Shown: positions 11,516-24,098 of the stretch, one piece after another
Position numbering within the stretch: the first letter of the stretch is position 1
Layout: each line of letters opens with the position of its first letter
Origin: Scleropages formosus
Lineage: Eukaryota; Chordata; Actinopteri; Osteoglossiformes; Osteoglossidae
NCBI RefSeq assembly: GCF_900964775.1
Contig: NC_041827.1
Coordinates: 8,541,501 to 8,605,500 of the forward strand
DNA length: 64,000 bases
Direction of reading: 5' to 3'
The notes under the pieces: model-generated
The model's input: only the letters and a program-made list of their open reading frames with translations
Database searches by the model: none
What the model was told of the DNA's origin: nothing
Position numbers and translations under genes: made by a program

Positions 11516-14500
11516 ATCAAGGGCGCCCATTTCCGTTAGATTACACAATCGGTTCTGAACCCTGCAAATGGCATTGTAAATGAACTGGACTGCCGGACCA
11601 GCGGAGATTTCTCCCTTTATTGGATTTCTTTGTGTGGTGGTCACTAAAAGTCTTACAACTCTGCAAGAAAGAATAGGTTGTAAACATCACGGGGTAAACT
11701 TCAGTTGCTTTGTATTGCTTTGTATTGCTTGAGGGATTTGGGCTAGCCTGTAAGAGCATTGGCCCGAGGTGTTTTAGGGCGTCTGAGACCGTCTCAAAAG
11801 CCAGCCCAGGTGCGGCCCACAAGACTCCTGCTTCCGCCCAAAAGAGCAGTACAATTTATGTCATTGCAGTTGTAGATTTCTTCCAGAATTATATCTCTTT
11901 CTTCCTGATAATGTTGATAGGATATTCTCAGCAGACGTGATTATACATACATGATAAATGATGATACATCCCCATGAAATTCGTCAAACATTCGTAGGCT
12001 TCTGTGGAATTAATGTGGCTTTAAATTGATATCTGCGTGCAACTGGGGCAAATTAGAGCATCAGTTTATGCTGTGTCTTTAGCAGCACTGTTATTATGAT
12101 GCCGATACAATATGTGCTACTTCGGGAGTAATCTGTAAAGTACATAATTAAAACTTTCTTCTATAAACAGACGACGTGTAAGCAGTAAAGAATTATAAAT
12201 AATTTTTAATTAAAGCCTAAATCTTCCTGTAACCATCTCTTGTAATGCCTACGATTTAAAATATCACCTTAAAATTGTAGCCATTGGAAAGAAGAGTATG
12301 TAAAATATGGAAGTGTAAACACTACAAGAATATCTAGAGAAACCAGAATAACCCGAAACTGGGTATCTCTGTGTTCAGTGTTCATTGTTTCTTAATTCTC
12401 TGCCAGCAGAGAACATGGTGTATCCTAGCTCATCTACTGTTTCCCATTGAGACTGTTATGAAATTTCATAAATACCGTACAGGTGGGTATGTAATTTGAC
12501 GTAACAAAAGCAGTTCGAGCAAGAGACACGTGTAGAATAATATAGTAAATATGTTCAAAGTTACTTGGTAAAGCAATTATCGAATCCAGAAAAATATGAA
12601 ACAAAATAAATTAGATTTATTCTCTCATTTTCCTGTTGGATAAAAGTTGTGCCCCTGAACAAAAATATCAACTTTATGTTTTCTTCGCAATGCTGCAGAG
12701 CACATTATTTTTGGCATCTCTAATTGGTCTGAGAATGGGGTTTAATTTCCGCTCAACTGGATAGAATTTAATTGTTTCAAGTTTGTACTGCAATCTAAAA
12801 CTACATTTAATGAACCAGTACAATTTTCGATAATCTAAAACTAATGAGTCACAGCACCGTGCCGATCATTTCAATTGAGCTCCTTGCTATAGAGCTTTTC
12901 TGAAGCCTTTCGTGTTTTTTCAGACGCAGAATTGTTCAGCAGGGTCGTACAATTTTCGTCCGTACAGGGTATTGTTCTATTACTCTAACAAAAATGTAAC
13001 AATTACATACCGAAAGTATCAATATCATGATTATTCTGGTGAAATAGAACATGCATAGGCATATAGTACATTTTAACGGATTAAAATCGCACCTCTCAAT
13101 AAAATCACAGATTGCATAAATTTGCTAAAACCGAATCTTAAAGGAAAAACGAAAAAAACAAATAGGATGGCCAGGGCAAATTCACATGTATAGCATTTTA
13201 GGAAGGGAATTATGCAATTTTAAGTGAACTTTTCTTATTCATATTATTGTCTAGTTCATTATTTCCAACAAAAAAAAAAACATTGTGAAAGTGAGGCAAA
13301 AATTTTGCGTAAGTTACGGAGAAATGTTTGAAGAGTACCATCCCATGGCTATGTTTACACCTTACCATACGAAATTGTTACCTGTTTATTATGGCAATTC
13401 CCCTCAAAATACCGCTATGATCCATCTCTCCTCCGAACGAAGTATCGATCATATCCCAGCAATATCCAGAAATCCTACTGTTGATGCTTGTGAAATTATG
13501 ATTAATTTACTAAAGCTTTCACTTTCCATTCGTAGAAAGTGTCCCTTGTTTAAGTTCAGAACCTGCACCATGTCATTTTCTCAAGAGGGAAGTTGAAGAT
13601 GTAAATACAGTGTAATAATTCAAGCTAACAGTTGTAATAAAAACGGATCAGTATTAACAAAACGATATGCAAATCGCAAGATTAGTTTTTGTCGCTGTTA
13701 TTTACGCATATCTTGGTTATAAAATACTCAAACATCGGAAAATTGTTCAAATATATGAAATACAACCCGACAATATATGGTTTAATTAATACGCCTAACA
13801 GTGCACTGAAGTTTTGTGGGAAAATTTAAACTGCGGTAATATTTCTATGCCTTACCATCCCTTTATGTGTATTATTTTCCGTTTATTCCTGCGTGCTATT
13901 ATCCTTTCCTTATATTCCAACATTTGAATACGTTTTACAATATTAAATATTTCTTTCCATAAGGAAATCATCGGGAGAGCGAGTCACTCCGATGTGTGTT
14001 TTGAGAAATATTTTTGAGAATGCAACTCCTTCAGACAAAATCCGTTATCCGAGAGGCCTAATTTCCGGAGCTGTGCGTAAAACATGAAGACATGCAGATA
14101 TCTAGCGCTTTAAAACTAATTTGATTCTGTTTTCTTACGGTGACACATTTCATACCAGGGGTTTGACAGTACTCCTTCACATGGCACCACAGGTGCACAG
14201 TGTTTCAGTTTTCATCCTAAAGGCAATATTACACTATCTAAAAGGTAAAGCGCAATGATTCTTTAATAAGAAATAAGATAATATGAACATTTTAAATTTT
14301 ACAAAGTACTTCCGACATGGTTTATATATAGCGATTAATTGTCAATTCTATTTTAAAAGCAGTCCCCTTCTTGGACCACCATGAGAAACGAATTTTCACT
14401 TCATTTTCTCGGAATTTCAAATGTCTGACGTTAAGACACGTGACCATCAGTTCACATACATAAATATCTAAAACACAATCGGAAATAAAAATGTTAGATA

Positions 14501-15740
14501 AATGTGATATACGTTGTTCTTGTTATGCTCATGGAGAACCTTCTCTTCAGAATTCAGTACATTCTATTGATTTTATACGAAAATAAGGCTGAAAATTACA
14601 ACTCTGCAATCTCATCAATCACAACAATAATATTCATTAATTCATTCATTCATTTATTCATTAATTCGCTCACTCACTTACTTCATTACTTACTTGCTTA
14701 CTTACCATTTGTACAATTCCGCAGTATTTTACCACCGCTGGTGCCTCGTGCTTTTACATACACACAAGTTACAGGAGGTAACGGCAGTTTATATAATTTT
14801 TCAGCAATGCGTATTTTCAAAACATCAATAAAAAACAATAAAACATTATGCAGCATGCCATATCTACTGTGAAACGTGTTTATTTTAGACAATCTTTATA
14901 TGCTAAATAAAATTCATTTACAATGTTAAAAACATCAGTTGGTATACCAGCTCAAAGCAGTAAGGACAAGTGGCAATGCGATCGTACACATTCTCACTAT
15001 AAAATTACTTTCAATTTTACAGGGTATGAGGTATCAGCATACTAGCATACAAGCTTTAAACGGTGTAACTTTGTCCTTTGCATATATCCCAGGTAAACGA
15101 AGAAATCACAAGTTTTTTTTTCACGTAACAGCTCTGGGGTATATATGATCTGCACCGTTTCCCAGGAAAATCATTACTATGATCATAAGTTTATTTTCTT
15201 TCTATCGAACTAAGACCATCGTAACATCTCGATGCTTTTAGGAAACAGACCCAAGGTAGGTAAAACATTTGCAGGCATAGAAGCAGATATAGCTTATGCT
15301 TTAGTTATTGCACACAAACATGGTTGATTTTGACTGCATTCTTTATGCTCAGAATTAAACAGTATATGTGAATTATTGCCTTGCATTTTATTAGAAAAAA
15401 AAATACCGCATTTTATTAGAAATGTAATAAATATGCATCCCACGTTTCACCTTGCGAAACTTTCGTCTCGACTGCTGTTACTGTCATAAGGTTTGGTTTC
15501 GTATCCTTCGGGATGCTGCAAATGGAACTGTTACAAAATGCAGTATTAATAAATGAAAGGCAAAATAAAACAGGGTCTGCTTATCTTAGGTGTGGATGAG
15601 GAACTGAATTACTTCTAACAACGACTTGTACTTGCCTCACAGAGCAACAACTAACTAAAATACCTTGCAGCCAATGAACAGTTTAATTCTTTATCGTTCC
15701 TTCATATTTATTAAGAATGTTAAACATTTATTTATTTACT
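11516..15740. other. mir-196a to hoxc9 spacer, no gene recognised
   Basis: AT-rich, with no reading frame resembling a known protein. The 103-codon frame at 13285-13596 has no recognisable domain and I do not call it. The TTTAATTTCC and TAATTG-rich stretch near 12.7-12.8 kb could be a regulatory element. I see no transposon here. Confidence 0.6.
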
Positions 15741-15799
15741 TCTTTCACTCAAATGTATTCAGTCAAATCAAAGCCATACATAAGTCTGTCTAATGACAT

Positions 15800-15960
15800 A
15801 CATGTAAAACGCGTTACGGCGGCTATGGCGGTTGAACAGCAGCAGCAGAGCAAGAGGAACGTGCGCTGATATAAGCAGCACGTTCTGCCTTGGTGACGCA
15901 GCAGCATATTTAAGCTGTTGAGCCAAGTCTCGCGTGAAAGTAGCTGCACTTCCGATCTCT
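15800..15960. promoter_or_regulatory. GC-rich island with a strong hairpin upstream of hoxc9
   Basis: A GC-rich patch in AT-rich spacer, rich in CAG/GCG. It contains the inverted repeat GAACGTGC (15857-15864) and GCACGTTC (15878-15885), extended inward by GCT/AGC and outward by CAAG/CTTG after a small internal loop. A TATTTAAG motif follows at 15907. It could be a distal hoxc9 promoter or a structured RNA element. Confidence 0.4.
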
Positions 15961-17295
15961 GTGTAGCCCGCTGTGTATCATTTAAAAATATATATTTAAT
16001 GTTTTTTAATGACCATGTTGTCTTCTATGAGCATCTTCACATTCGCTGGTTTCTTTCGACGATACAACTAAAGACAGTCCATATATAGTACGACGATGGA
16101 CATGATGACACGATCATATCAGAGAAGTCCGAAATCTGACAGTACGGATGGAATTTCTCAGACCGCTTTCGCCATCAGACTGTTGTGCTGACTACATTGG
16201 ATTGGCAAATGATATCAGAACTCATTCCTTTTTACATGAAAATAATCTCCGTGAAGGTATGATGTCGACCATAACTCGTTAAACTACTTGTTCCATTTTA
16301 TTTATTGCTCGGAGTATATTAATTATAAACAAACGAAAACATCTCTGCGTCACAGCACACACACAGGACTTCAGTGCTATTGTATTGTGTATTATGTATT
16401 AAATGCTTTTGCATGTATAAAACAACAGCCTTTTCCCCTGAAATGCCTTTCACAACATTCATTAGCAGAAATGATAATGGATGTATGGCCGAAATAAGTC
16501 CTAGGGCTATTTGAATAATAAAATATATTGAGTAGATCACATTCAGATAATCTCTACCTTTTGCACATACTGTAACCCATCCTACACAGAACGCAGTGCT
16601 GGTGTTTGTTTCAAATGATATCATCACAGGGACTCCGGCTCAGTTTTATTAACGACACGTTTATGAACAATCAAATGGTCCTCGTAAAAATTTATTGAGG
16701 GACATAAAAACATGAACGGCTACTTGCAGAATATAACCGCTCTATATGTGGGAATGCTGTCGTCCGTCCTGTGGTTCCCACCTCCCCAAAACTTGCTCAA
16801 ACGCGGCCTATCGCACTATTTTCTCTTTGAGTACCTACAAATCCCATCCTAATCCCAGTGTTTACGGCATATCGTAACAAGTTTTTAAATACAGAATTCA
16901 AGAAGCGCACATATCGCATGCGTAAACTTCGTAAACCTTCCTAAAAATGTGGATTTCACCATAATACTGTATTACTAGAGTAAATAAGAATATCAAGTTC
17001 AGTGGAGCGCACAACAGCAGAGTCGACAGAGATTAATTACAACAACAAATAGTGCCTTGGCTTGTAGCTCTGTCGACGTACCTTATACACCAATACAGTA
17101 ATACATTCCTCAGAGTTTATGCGTTTATTAGCAAAACACGAGACGAAATCTGATAATATTATTACAGAAGCATATATGCAGCAATATACATGAAATTTGC
17201 TGTATAAATTACCATTTCAATAGTCCTGTGGAACATCACCATCCCAGGGAGAATCGCGCATTGATCCAGTGTGCAATTTTTGGGGTAAATATAAT
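15961..17295. other. hoxc9 upstream DNA
   Basis: No coding signal. The last 200 bp before the promoter become more regular in composition, as expected of a conserved proximal upstream region. Nothing else is recognisable. Confidence 0.5.
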
Positions 17296-17318
17296 CACGT
17301 GGCGCCCAGACAGCCAAT
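17296..17318 (+). promoter_or_regulatory. hoxc9 promoter: CACGTG E-box and CCAAT box
   Basis: CACGTG at 17296-17301 and CCAAT at 17314-17318 are 12 bp apart, 120-140 bp upstream of the hoxc9 ATG. Read on the other strand the order is ATTGG then CACGTG, the same polarity as at hoxc10 and hoxc4. Confidence 0.65.
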
Positions 17319-17438
17319 GGGAGCGAAAGAAGCCCATGGAAATAATTACCTGGCGTGATTGTTCTATGGGCAGATAAAAAGTACACATACACTCCATATA
17401 ATAAACGGATGCATGTAAAAGAGACTACAAGCTTCGTC

Positions 17439-18114
17439 ATGTCGACCACAGGTCCCATAAGCAATTATTATGTGGATTCCTTGATAAACCATGAAAGCGA
17501 GGAAGTGCTGGCGACGCGTTTCTCCACTCCTGAACTGCTGCCCTCCGGCTCCCGTCCTGCACCCCTGGTACCGGAGTGTAGTGATTTTCCTTCCTGCAGC
17601 TTCACCCCGAAATCTCCGGTGTTCACCACTTCCTGGGGCCCAGTTCACTCTCAGACCTCTGTTGTTTACCATCCGTACACTCACCAGCCTCATTTGGGAA
17701 CGGACTCGAGATACGTGCGCTCTTGGCTGGAGCCTATTTCTGGTCCCGTGTCCTTCCCCGGCTATCCGGCGAACAACCGACACTATGGGATGAAACCGGA
17801 CGCGATGCCTGAGCGAAGAGCCGGAGACAGCCTGGCCTCTAATGGCAGGGGCTTCTCGGAGTTTCTGTACAGCTCCTCCGCTGATATCCGAGACAAGACG
17901 CAGCAAAACATCCCGTCTCCAGCGTCGGAGATTGTGGCCTCGGGAAAACACAAAGACGAGAAGCCAGACTTAGATCCCAGTAAGTGGACGTGTGATTCCC
18001 GACCGTTCGCAGCCTAATGCTGGTGTTGTGTGACTCACTCAGCGCAGGAGGAGCAGCTCTGCTCTCGCGCACTTTGCTTGTTGGCGTACTTTTCTCTCCT
18101 CCATAAAATTAGCC

Positions 18115-18158
<44 letters not shown>

Positions 18159-19562
18159 TCCTCCTCCGCGATCCGCACTTGCCTGCTAAGGGGCTCTTGG
18201 CATTAATCAGGACGAACACTAGCAGTACTACTGCGCTTATAGGGCTGTAAAATAGGAAACAGGCTGTAAAACGGGAAAGCCGAAAAGCAGCCCTTTCACT
18301 GGCTAGGTGAGCGCTGAAACACCGCACTTTTCGCTTCTTTCCGATGGCATTTTTCCACCCACTCACTAATCTGAAACCAGCACAGAATATAGAATATAAC
18401 TAGCGAGCACAGAACATAAACGACAGCGAATAATTTAAGTGACGCTGACAATATAGCAATAACAGCCTTAACGAAGAGTATTAAGTATTACACATGATTT
18501 TTTACTGCTGTTATTATTGTCTTTGGAGTGAGTCCATAATGTGTTACCTCGATTGTCGTTTTCCTCTTATTCTTTTGGAGACTGATCATCTCGGGTCAAT
18601 TTTGTTTTGTAACTAAAAGGTAGTTTCATGATAAATCAATGCAAAAAGAGAAGAAAAGAATAACTTTTTCGCTGTTTAATTTTCAAATGTATAACGTGCA
18701 ACATTCTCATTCTGATAACTTGCAACATACTGATGCAGTTGGCAGGCGTTAAAATGCACGTTTTTCATGGATCCCCCAAATAACGACGCTTTCATGGAAA
18801 CGTGATGTGCCCGTGTGCCATTTCGCTGATTTCCATAAAATGCGTTTTATTTCCTCAAATAATGTTCTTTCTGAAGACACGACACAATCGGGATATACCG
18901 CGAATGACATCAAGACAATACTCAAGAAAGCATCTTGCGAGATTGCTGAAATACACACACGGTACCCGAGTCCTGTAAAGATTTCAGACCAGGGGCGTTT
19001 AAATTCGTTTATGGGCCTATAAAGCAAATGGGTGCACTCACATTTTTACGACTGAATCGTTCTTTTTTAAGAACTCAAGAGTAAACTCGAGCAGATTTTC
19101 TTCCATATGAAAATAGACCGTTACATATACAGGACTGTTCAGTTACCGATATAATTTGGATCGCAATTAAAATATCAAATAATGACTCTTTTCTGAAATG
19201 TTATAGGTGGAATGCAAACGTAATATAAACTTTACATTCAAGTGATATTTAAAGAGGTGCTTATGTATGATTGAATTGTCATCGTAATTTAAGTGTGTTT
19301 CTTTTGTGGAATTACAGATAATCCAGTGGCGAATTGGATCCATGCTCGGTCCACTAGGAAGAAGCGATGTCCATACACAAAGTACCAGACTCTCGAACTT
19401 GAAAAGGAGTTTCTCTTCAACATGTATCTTACCAGGGACCGACGATACGAAGTTGCTCGAGTCCTAAATCTAACGGAGCGACAAGTTAAAATCTGGTTCC
19501 AGAATCGACGGATGAAGATGAAGAAGATGAATAAAGAGAAGAACGATACAAATGAACAATAA
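17439..19562 (+). CDS. hoxc9: Homeobox protein Hox-C9
   Basis: Exons 17439-17979 and 19318-19562 join through a split Asn codon (donor A|GTAAGT, acceptor ATTACAG) to give 261 aa; human HOXC9 has 260. I chose the start at [15 protein letters not shown], the conserved Hox9 N terminus, over an in-frame ATG 28 codons upstream. Exon 1 carries the HoxC9 signature blocks [34 protein letters not shown] and [10 protein letters not shown]. The PBC-contact motif ANW is at 185-187 and the homeodomain at about 193-252 (RKKRCPY...RRMKMKKMN), with a nine-residue tail. It is a nuclear transcription factor for thoracic and posterior axial identity. A CCAAT/E-box promoter lies just upstream. Intron retention would stop the protein about 12 codons into the intron. 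Confidence 0.98.
18115..18160. repeat. (TTTC)n microsatellite in hoxc9 intron
   Basis: About eleven perfect tetranucleotide units 135 bp after the exon-1 donor. A pyrimidine run this long may act as polypyrimidine sequence in the pre-mRNA. Confidence 0.95.
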
Positions 19563-20990
19563 TGGGAGATATCCAACTGAAGCAAAGGGACACAGTAAAT
19601 ACAGAAAACCTCTGAAAAACAACAAAAAACATACGAAACGTTAAGAGGATATCCCTCTTATTAGTCCTCTCACATTTCCATCTGATCCTGTTTTATTTTA
19701 GATGTTTCTGCACGTAATGCATTTTATCTAAACAATTTTGGATGTGCAGTTTGTGTTATTTTTGTAATTTGTTTCTTTATGTGTGCCTTTGTGTATGTAT
19801 ATGTATATATGTGCTGGGGAGGAGGAAAACATAAAAAAGCTGAGACGTTCTTAAATTCTTCACTGAAAAACACCAGAGGAAAGTACTTGAATATATATTC
19901 TTTCCGTTACTTCATAATTTATGGCTCTTTTGCATATATAGTATTTTTAGTTTTGGCACTTGGTTGTTATTTTGAATACTTTGAACACTTTGTACAGAAG
20001 AGGATATAACAACAGAAGCAGGAATGTATGTCTATGTGTCTAACTGGAATAGATATCTTGTAACTAATGGTGAATTTTTACATTCTTACAAGACTCGGGA
20101 AGGTTGTGTTGTTATGTGTGGATTTTGGATATGTATAAATATAACCAAATGCCTTTAGTCTGCATTTGTTTGTTTTGTGCTGCGTACATTTTTAGTAGGC
20201 ATGCACACACGTGTGCCTGCTGTACGTGCCTATATATATGTGCGTGTGTGTGAGAGAGAGAGAGAGAGAGATAATGCTAGAAAAAGCTACGAGCAGTGAC
20301 ACGGATGTGTGATGCAAGAACTCGGCATGTGCACTATGTACGTATTGTGGAGTACATTCGTGATTAAAAGCATCTGGCAGGTTAGCTCATTATTCCTCAT
20401 GTTGGATTTCTTCTTTAATGAACATTTCCTGACCAGTACCCTCGACCATCATTTACCATGCCCTGGAAATGAGAATACATTGTCATCTCATTCCCAACTT
20501 CCGCACTGACTCCTAATTAGATGTACATACCACTTCAATGGCCTTTCCGAAGAACTTATCCAGATTTTTTTCCTGTTTTTTTTTTTTCTCTTTATACAGT
20601 TTAGTCTTTGTGTTCAGGGCAAATAATAGTTTTCGCAATATTCATTTTTTTGTTTTTGCCAGGTTTTGAAAAAGTTATTTTGTCATGTAGTGCCCTAACT
20701 TACTACATGATCTCTGCAGAAGAAACGAGTTTATTTGCAGTAAACAGCTTTCGTTTTGTTAAATAGCCGCAAATTGCCGTATACGCTGGTAAAGACTAAG
20801 AAAGATGTGTACTCCATCGCCTAATTCAGTTTAACTTCATTAAGGTCAGTTCATCTTCAAAAATCTATTCTCAAACTTACATAATAACAATATTTTTTCT
20901 AAAATTTCTATTTAAATATTTCACTTTTGTGAAAACTCAATGTGTTTTTCTCTCGCCGTACATGAAAATATACCGGACAACCTTTAGCTG
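19563..20990 (+). other. hoxc9 3' UTR and downstream DNA
   Basis: Sequence after the hoxc9 stop codon is AT-rich, with TG/TA tracts near 19.8 kb and a (GA)n run at 20252-20270. I could not fix the poly(A) site. No separate gene is visible. Confidence 0.5.
20252..20270. repeat. (GA)n microsatellite
   Basis: A short perfect GA run following a TG run, in probable hoxc9 3' sequence. Confidence 0.9.
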
Positions 20991-21029
20991 TTCCAATTTT
21001 AAAGCATGTAAATGGGGTCGTAGAAACGC

Positions 21030-21330
21030 AGAATTTTGCCATAACCGATCAGGATAAATGTAATAAAATGTGCATGAGGAGTCTAATGAATTGAAACGCC
21101 TCGTTTGTTGTTTGCTTCGCTATTTTTATCATTTTGTTTACTTCGTGGCGGTCAGTAGGGACACGTCCATGGGAAATGACATTCCCAGACAGCGTGGCAA
21201 ATAAATACTGGTCAGTCATTTTTACATGTGAACGGCACATTGCATCCTGCCGATGAACATAATGTTCTTGGAGGAAAGCATGATGCAGCATTCCCAGTGC
21301 TTATTCCCTCGGAATGTCATAAATAAAAAA
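21030..21330. promoter_or_regulatory. Candidate hoxc8 early-enhancer element
   Basis: This block lies 2.8-3.1 kb upstream of the hoxc8 ATG, the approximate distance reported for the mammalian Hoxc8 early enhancer. It is more complex and less AT-rich than its flanks and carries homeodomain/Cdx-like sites (TTTTTATC, CAAATAAATA, GTCATAAATAA). The call rests on position and composition only; I cannot align it to the mouse element. Confidence 0.35.
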
Positions 21331-23500
21331 AAAGAAAAAAAACTTTTGTGTGATAATACAAACAATACAAATAGGTTTCTGAGATTTTAGAGCCCAATAT
21401 ACTTTGACATTTCCGCTGCTGAGCACAAAAATGCGGGTTTTATTGCCTTAGTTGGGGCAGCGCACAAAGCAGAACCTGGGTTACCGGCTAGACGTCTGGG
21501 CTAAATTATTTTATTGTTTTAATGTGAGACTATTGTGGACTGTTTTCAAAGGAAGCTTATTGCGTGTATTTTGTCAGGAGGAACCAAAGTTTCAAAGCTG
21601 AAGAAGGCAGAGGATGAACTTTGTGCAGAAAACCGATAAAAGCCCTAAACTTGAAAGGCCGAACACATGATGCTTAGTTTCCATTCTCTTCCCAAGAAGC
21701 AGCCGACCTACCCCTCATGGCCAATATTCCAAATTCAGCCATTTTTACAAAGAATCACAGATATGACCTAATCTCCTGGCTGATTAAGGATTCATCCTTG
21801 CAATAACAATATAAGCCAGGCAGTAACAACTGTGACCTTAATAGAAGTTCTGGCAAGAAGGGAAACCAAAAGCTGCGTCGGTGATAGTAACATTTTGCTA
21901 CGTGCTTCAAAGACAATGAAGAGCATTTGCCAACGGACGATGCTGCATAAATGACATCCATAATATATGCATTTTTGAAAATAATATATGCAGTCTGCAG
22001 GACAAATAATGCAACACTAATAATTGTTTAAATGTTCCATTGTGCTAGTATCGTGTACGTGCAGTTGCAGCGTGTTTTTTGTGTGGATATCTCTTCCATT
22101 AGTTGGAACAAATATTATATTGTTCAATTCATATTATTTCTATGAATGCTATCCTCAAAAATTTTGTCAAAACTTGTTTCATTAAATATTTTGACTACTC
22201 CCAATTTTATTATATAAAAAATACAGTGTATTGTATTAATTTTACTGCACAGAAGTTTAAATGTAGAGGGTTATCTAAAGGTGTCTTCTGTAAAACATTC
22301 TGAATAATGTGCTTGAATTTAAGGTAATAAATGGCCATTACATAAAGACAGGAGACACTATATTACACGTAAATGTCAAAAAGTGGTAGAAAAAGCTGAA
22401 ATGTATCTTGAAGAAAAAGTTGCTCTTGATGTCATAAACATGATGCCGTATTTTCTGTTGTGCGAAACCTATGACTTGCCCTGTGAAAGGAAAACAAATG
22501 AGATTCTATGCATTCAAGTATGTAACTTTTTCAGGAACCGTATGATCGTAACATTATTTCAGATGATATCATTTTGTTGAAGAAAGGAGGTTCGTTACAA
22601 GAACCGAGCCATTTAACTGCTAACACTAGATGTCGCTGTTACATCACAAATCCAACTTTTCCGGTGAAATAGGCGAAAATGCATAAAGCTGTAACTTGTG
22701 ATTTTAACTGCAAATCGCCTTGCATACGTACAGAGACTTGACGTTTATATTTTATTTCCCAGTTACTTAAGATCATTTTCATTACAGAACTTCAAATTAT
22801 CATAACATTGATTTTCTTCATCTTCAAATGAAAGACATAAGTTGTAGTTATCTGAATTTTAGTGGAAATAATGCACCTTGAACCGTTGTAACCTACGAAA
22901 AAGTTTTTAATGAAACGGAGATAATTATTTTAACAACATATAGGCAGATGGACTCAAAGTAATACAAAGAAGACAAAAATAAAAAAACAGAATCCGAGTG
23001 AACAATGTATGCCGATTGAACGGAATGTAATATGTGAAGATGAAGCGTAAAGGTAAACAAATGGAATGGAAAAAGTACATTACAATACGATACGTCAATG
23101 TTGGAGATCTTTATGTTTTATACGTACCACACCATACTTATATTCATATTGCATACCACATCAACTTTATATACAAGTGGATCAAAACGCTGTAACACAA
23201 GAGAGACAGGGAACAAAAGCAAAACGGAACAAAAGCTTTCTATAAAATCTACATTTCTGAAGCCGAAGGATTTGGACTGTGAAGCATGTTCGTGGCCTCC
23301 GGAATATTTTACAATGTATAAACATGATAAGGCAGAAATAATGCTAAAGGAGAAACAGTACGAGTCGATCGCAATAAATATGGTTCAGCGTTTATAGCCA
23401 CGAAATAAAAGTAACGGTAAATGTAAGAAGCAAATGCAATGTGGCACGGTACAATTACGGTTCACCGTAGTATTGTGCATTACATAATACAACAACAAAA
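21331..23500. other. hoxc9-hoxc8 spacer
   Basis: AT-rich DNA with no recognisable coding sequence or transposon. A CTCF-like site is listed separately at 22623. Confidence 0.5.
22623..22637 (+). promoter_or_regulatory. CTCF-like motif between hoxc9 and hoxc8
   Basis: ACACTAGATGTCGCT matches 13 of 15 positions of the CTCF core. It resembles the strong site near hoxc10 (ACTAGATGGCGC) but has T for G in the GGC core, which should weaken binding. Confidence 0.28.
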
Positions 23501-23507
23501 CAACAAC

Positions 23508-23508
<1 letters not shown>

Positions 23509-23544
<36 letters not shown>
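23509..23544. repeat. (AAT)n microsatellite
   Basis: About twelve AAT units, about 0.55 kb upstream of hoxc8. Confidence 0.92.
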
Positions 23545-23548
<4 letters not shown>

Positions 23549-23599
23549 TAAAATTTCTAACACAGAAGACCACGATGAAAAATAATAAGCAGTCGTGGC

Positions 23600-24098
23600 A
23601 GTTCTTCATCCAGGCTTTCCTCTGTTTTTAATAGCTGATAAAACACCAGGCACAGCTGTTCGACATTGCCTCATAATGTTGTTCAAGGTAGTGTCTGGGG
23701 GGGGCGGTTTAAAGGTTGGTGGAGACGAAGGGGGTGGGGGGGGGGGTTCGATGGAGTGGGGGTGGGAAGAAAAAAATCTCCTGTGCCTGTATCGTCGGAG
23801 CTACCCAGCTTTAGCTCCAGCACGCAGCCGCTGCACACGACATGAGCTGGATTTGAAGCGGTAAATAGGGTGGAAACGGTGCAGATAGAGGAAGACACTC
23901 AGATACAAGAAAAATTTCACAGCGGAAGAAAGAGAGCGCTGTTTGGGATTTTGGGACACCAGTCTTTTTGAACTCCCTCCCTCATGTTCCGCTTGTTGTA
24001 TCTGAGTTTTATGAGGCTTGGAATATAATTATCAAAATAATTTACGAGACCAAACTCTTGAAAGAGAAACATTTTTATTGTTCATTCGACAAAAAGAC
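23600..24098 (+). promoter_or_regulatory. hoxc8 proximal promoter and 5' UTR
   Basis: The stretch before the hoxc8 ATG includes G-rich runs near 23.70-23.76 kb and TTTATGAGG with TAATTATC / TAATTTACG motifs close to the start, typical of Hox8 leaders. Unlike most other genes here it has no CCAAT/E-box module that I can find. Confidence 0.45.

Noticed and set aside
12950-12985. miR-10-like sequence on the minus strand (ATACCCTGTA) between hoxc10 and hoxc9
   Set aside because: Only 10 nt match the mature miRNA, the remainder differs, I see no hairpin, and the position is wrong for mir-10.
13285-13596. 103-codon open frame between mir-196a and hoxc9
   Set aside because: No recognisable domain, no flanking gene structure, and base composition like the surrounding spacer.
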